The notes beneath the pieces were generated by a model. It was not told the origin of the DNA and searched no databases. It saw only the letters and a list, made by a program, of their open reading frames with translations. From positions 806,001 to 870,000 of the forward strand of contig NZ_JBITMQ010000002.1 of the NCBI RefSeq assembly GCF_044466355.1: a DNA stretch of 64,000 nt, in the 5' to 3' direction. This stretch comes from Actinophytocola sp044466355. Lineage in GTDB: Bacteria > Actinomycetota > Actinomycetes > Mycobacteriales > Pseudonocardiaceae. The position numbers and the translations under genes are program-made. Numbering within the stretch: position 1 is the first letter of the stretch; every line of letters begins with the position of its first letter. Below, in pieces: positions 63,279 through 64,000 of the stretch.

Positions 63279-63800
63279 TCAGAGCACCTGCAGTGCCTGG
63301 ATGTCGCAGCCGGGCAGGCGGTCGCGACCGGAGAGCGCGGCCAGTTCCAGCACCACGGACACCACCGACACCGTCGCGCCCGCGCGTTCGACCAGTTCCC
63401 GCACGCCCGCGACCGTGCCGCCGGTCGCCAGCACGTCGTCGATGACCGCGACCCGTGCACCTGCGGGCAGCACGCCGGCGGGCAGCTCCAGTGCCGCCGT
63501 GCCGTACTCGAGGGCGTAGTCGACGCGGTCCGCGACGACGGGGAGCTTGCCCGGCTTGCGGATCGGCACCAGCGCCACGTCCCGGGCCACGGCGATCGGG
63601 GCGCCCAGCAGGAAGCCACGTGCCTCGATCGCCGCCACGGCGTCGACGTCGTCCGGTAGCCGGGCGGCCATCTCGTCGATGACCGCCCGGAACGCCGGTG
63701 CCGACGCGAACAGCGGGTTCAGGTCCCGGAACAGCACCCCTGGCTCGGGGAAGTCCGGGACCGTGCGAACCAGCTCCAGAGCCGCCGCGATGTCGGTCAA
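63279..63800 (-). CDS. apt: Adenine phosphoribosyltransferase
   Basis: Salvages adenine to AMP with PRPP. 173 residues: VPDFPEPGVLFRDLNPLFA, AAIEARGFLLGAPIA, PIRKPGKLP and the PRPP loop VAVIDDVLATGGTVAG are complete. TTG 63800 overlaps the stop of the upstream gene (TTGA). Convergent with the fusion gene with a 2-bp gap. In M. tuberculosis apt (Rv2584c) precedes relA (Rv2583c); here two extra genes separate them. Confidence 0.94.
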   Translation of the reverse strand: MTDIAAALELVRTVPDFPEPGVLFRDLNPLFASAPAFRAVIDEMAARLPDDVDAVAAIEARGFLLGAPIAVARDVALVPIRKPGKLPVVADRVDYALEYGTAALELPAGVLPAGARVAVIDDVLATGGTVAGVRELVERAGATVSVVSVVLELAALSGRDRLPGCDIQALQVL

Positions 63801-64000
63801 CGGCGGCGCTTTCCTGACGGGCGGCCGGGGTGCTTGCCGCTGGGCCTGCCCTTGCGTTGCGTCTCGGCGGCCTTCGGGTTGCGGGCCGGCACGCTGGTCG
63901 CCGCCGCCATCGCCCGCTCCTGCCGCAGCTCCGCGTCCAGCGTCTCGTCGTCGGTGGCCGGGGCGTCGTCGGCGTCGATGACCGCCGCGTCCACCGGGGC
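63797..64000 (-). CDS. C-terminal tail of a protein entering from the right, probably SecF
   Basis: Only the last 67 codons are in the window; the frame is open to position 64000. The tail is acidic and then strongly basic (DDETLDAELRQERAMAAAT, RPSGKHPGRPSGKRRR), like the cytoplasmic C-termini of actinobacterial SecF, which is encoded just before apt in related genomes. Identification rests on context and the basic tail, not on a SecF core motif. Its stop overlaps the apt TTG. Confidence 0.5.
   Translation of the reverse strand, partial: APVDAAVIDADDAPATDDETLDAELRQERAMAAATSVPARNPKAAETQRKGRPSGKHPGRPSGKRRR

Overview
The window is a contiguous, very GC-rich piece of actinobacterial chromosome. 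Three things point to an actinomycete of the Pseudonocardiales type (Lentzea/Saccharothrix/Amycolatopsis-like); this placement is an inference and was not tested. GTG and TTG starts are frequent, 4-bp stop/start overlaps are common, and the core gene order matches the Mycobacterium tuberculosis block Rv2533c-Rv2586c (nusB, efp, pepQ, Rv2536-like membrane gene, aroQ, aroB, aroK, aroC, aroE, mltG, ruvX, alaS, rarA, aspS, Rv2578c radical SAM, glyoxalase II, ppiB, relA, apt, secF). A BldD orthologue adds the developmental regulator found in sporulating or filamentous relatives. No tRNA, rRNA, insertion sequence, prophage or CRISPR array was recognised.

Layout. 1-6540 (minus): pyrimidine operon pyrR-pyrB-pyrC-carA-carB (carB runs off the edge), translationally coupled throughout and preceded by a PyrR-binding RNA motif next to the pyrR ribosome binding site. 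6658-9238: bldD, a methyltransferase and an EamA exporter. 9344-19426: nusB, efp, pepQ and the shikimate genes aroQ, aroB, aroK and aroC, mixed with a TetR/rhodanese pair, a five-bladed propeller lipoprotein and an AlkZ-like winged-helix glycosylase. 19530-27684: a cupin, a prepilin peptidase, aroE, mltG, ruvX, alaS and two small membrane proteins separated by a 77-bp tandem repeat. 27760-39114: F420-type oxidoreductase, rarA, SGNH hydrolase, a shortened O-methyltransferase, a kinase-fold protein, DUF389, aspS, an XRE regulator, folA and thyA.

39191-48836 is the most accessory part. It holds an intein-split radical SAM protein, a D-amino-acid-oxidase-like flavoprotein, an SRPBCC protein, a nicotinamide riboside importer (pnuC), idi, a complete PQQ cofactor operon (pqqA-C-D-E-B) and a divergent bifunctional NadR-like gene. 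48849-64000 returns to the backbone: YibE/F-like protein, glyoxalase II-like hydrolase, diguanylate cyclase, LOG protein, nucleoside hydrolase, an NB-ARC/TPR regulator, two tandem cyclophilins, relA, a DODA-type dioxygenase, a pterin-dehydratase/VOC fusion, apt and the tail of probable secF.

How the parts fit: the window carries UMP synthesis, most of the shikimate pathway, thymidylate synthesis (thyA-folA), purine and NAD salvage (apt, LOG, nucleoside hydrolase, pnuC, nadR), (p)ppGpp metabolism (relA) and a c-di-GMP axis (BldD plus a diguanylate cyclase). The signals most worth a second look are: a dispersed repeat that sits on stop codons at three gene junctions and seems to have supplied the first codons of pyrC; the intein on the third cluster cysteine of the radical SAM protein; a hairpin at 39191-39232 that buries a near-perfect Shine-Dalgarno; a strong hairpin between pqqA and pqqC; and an 87-bp identical tract between the cyclophilin paralogues.
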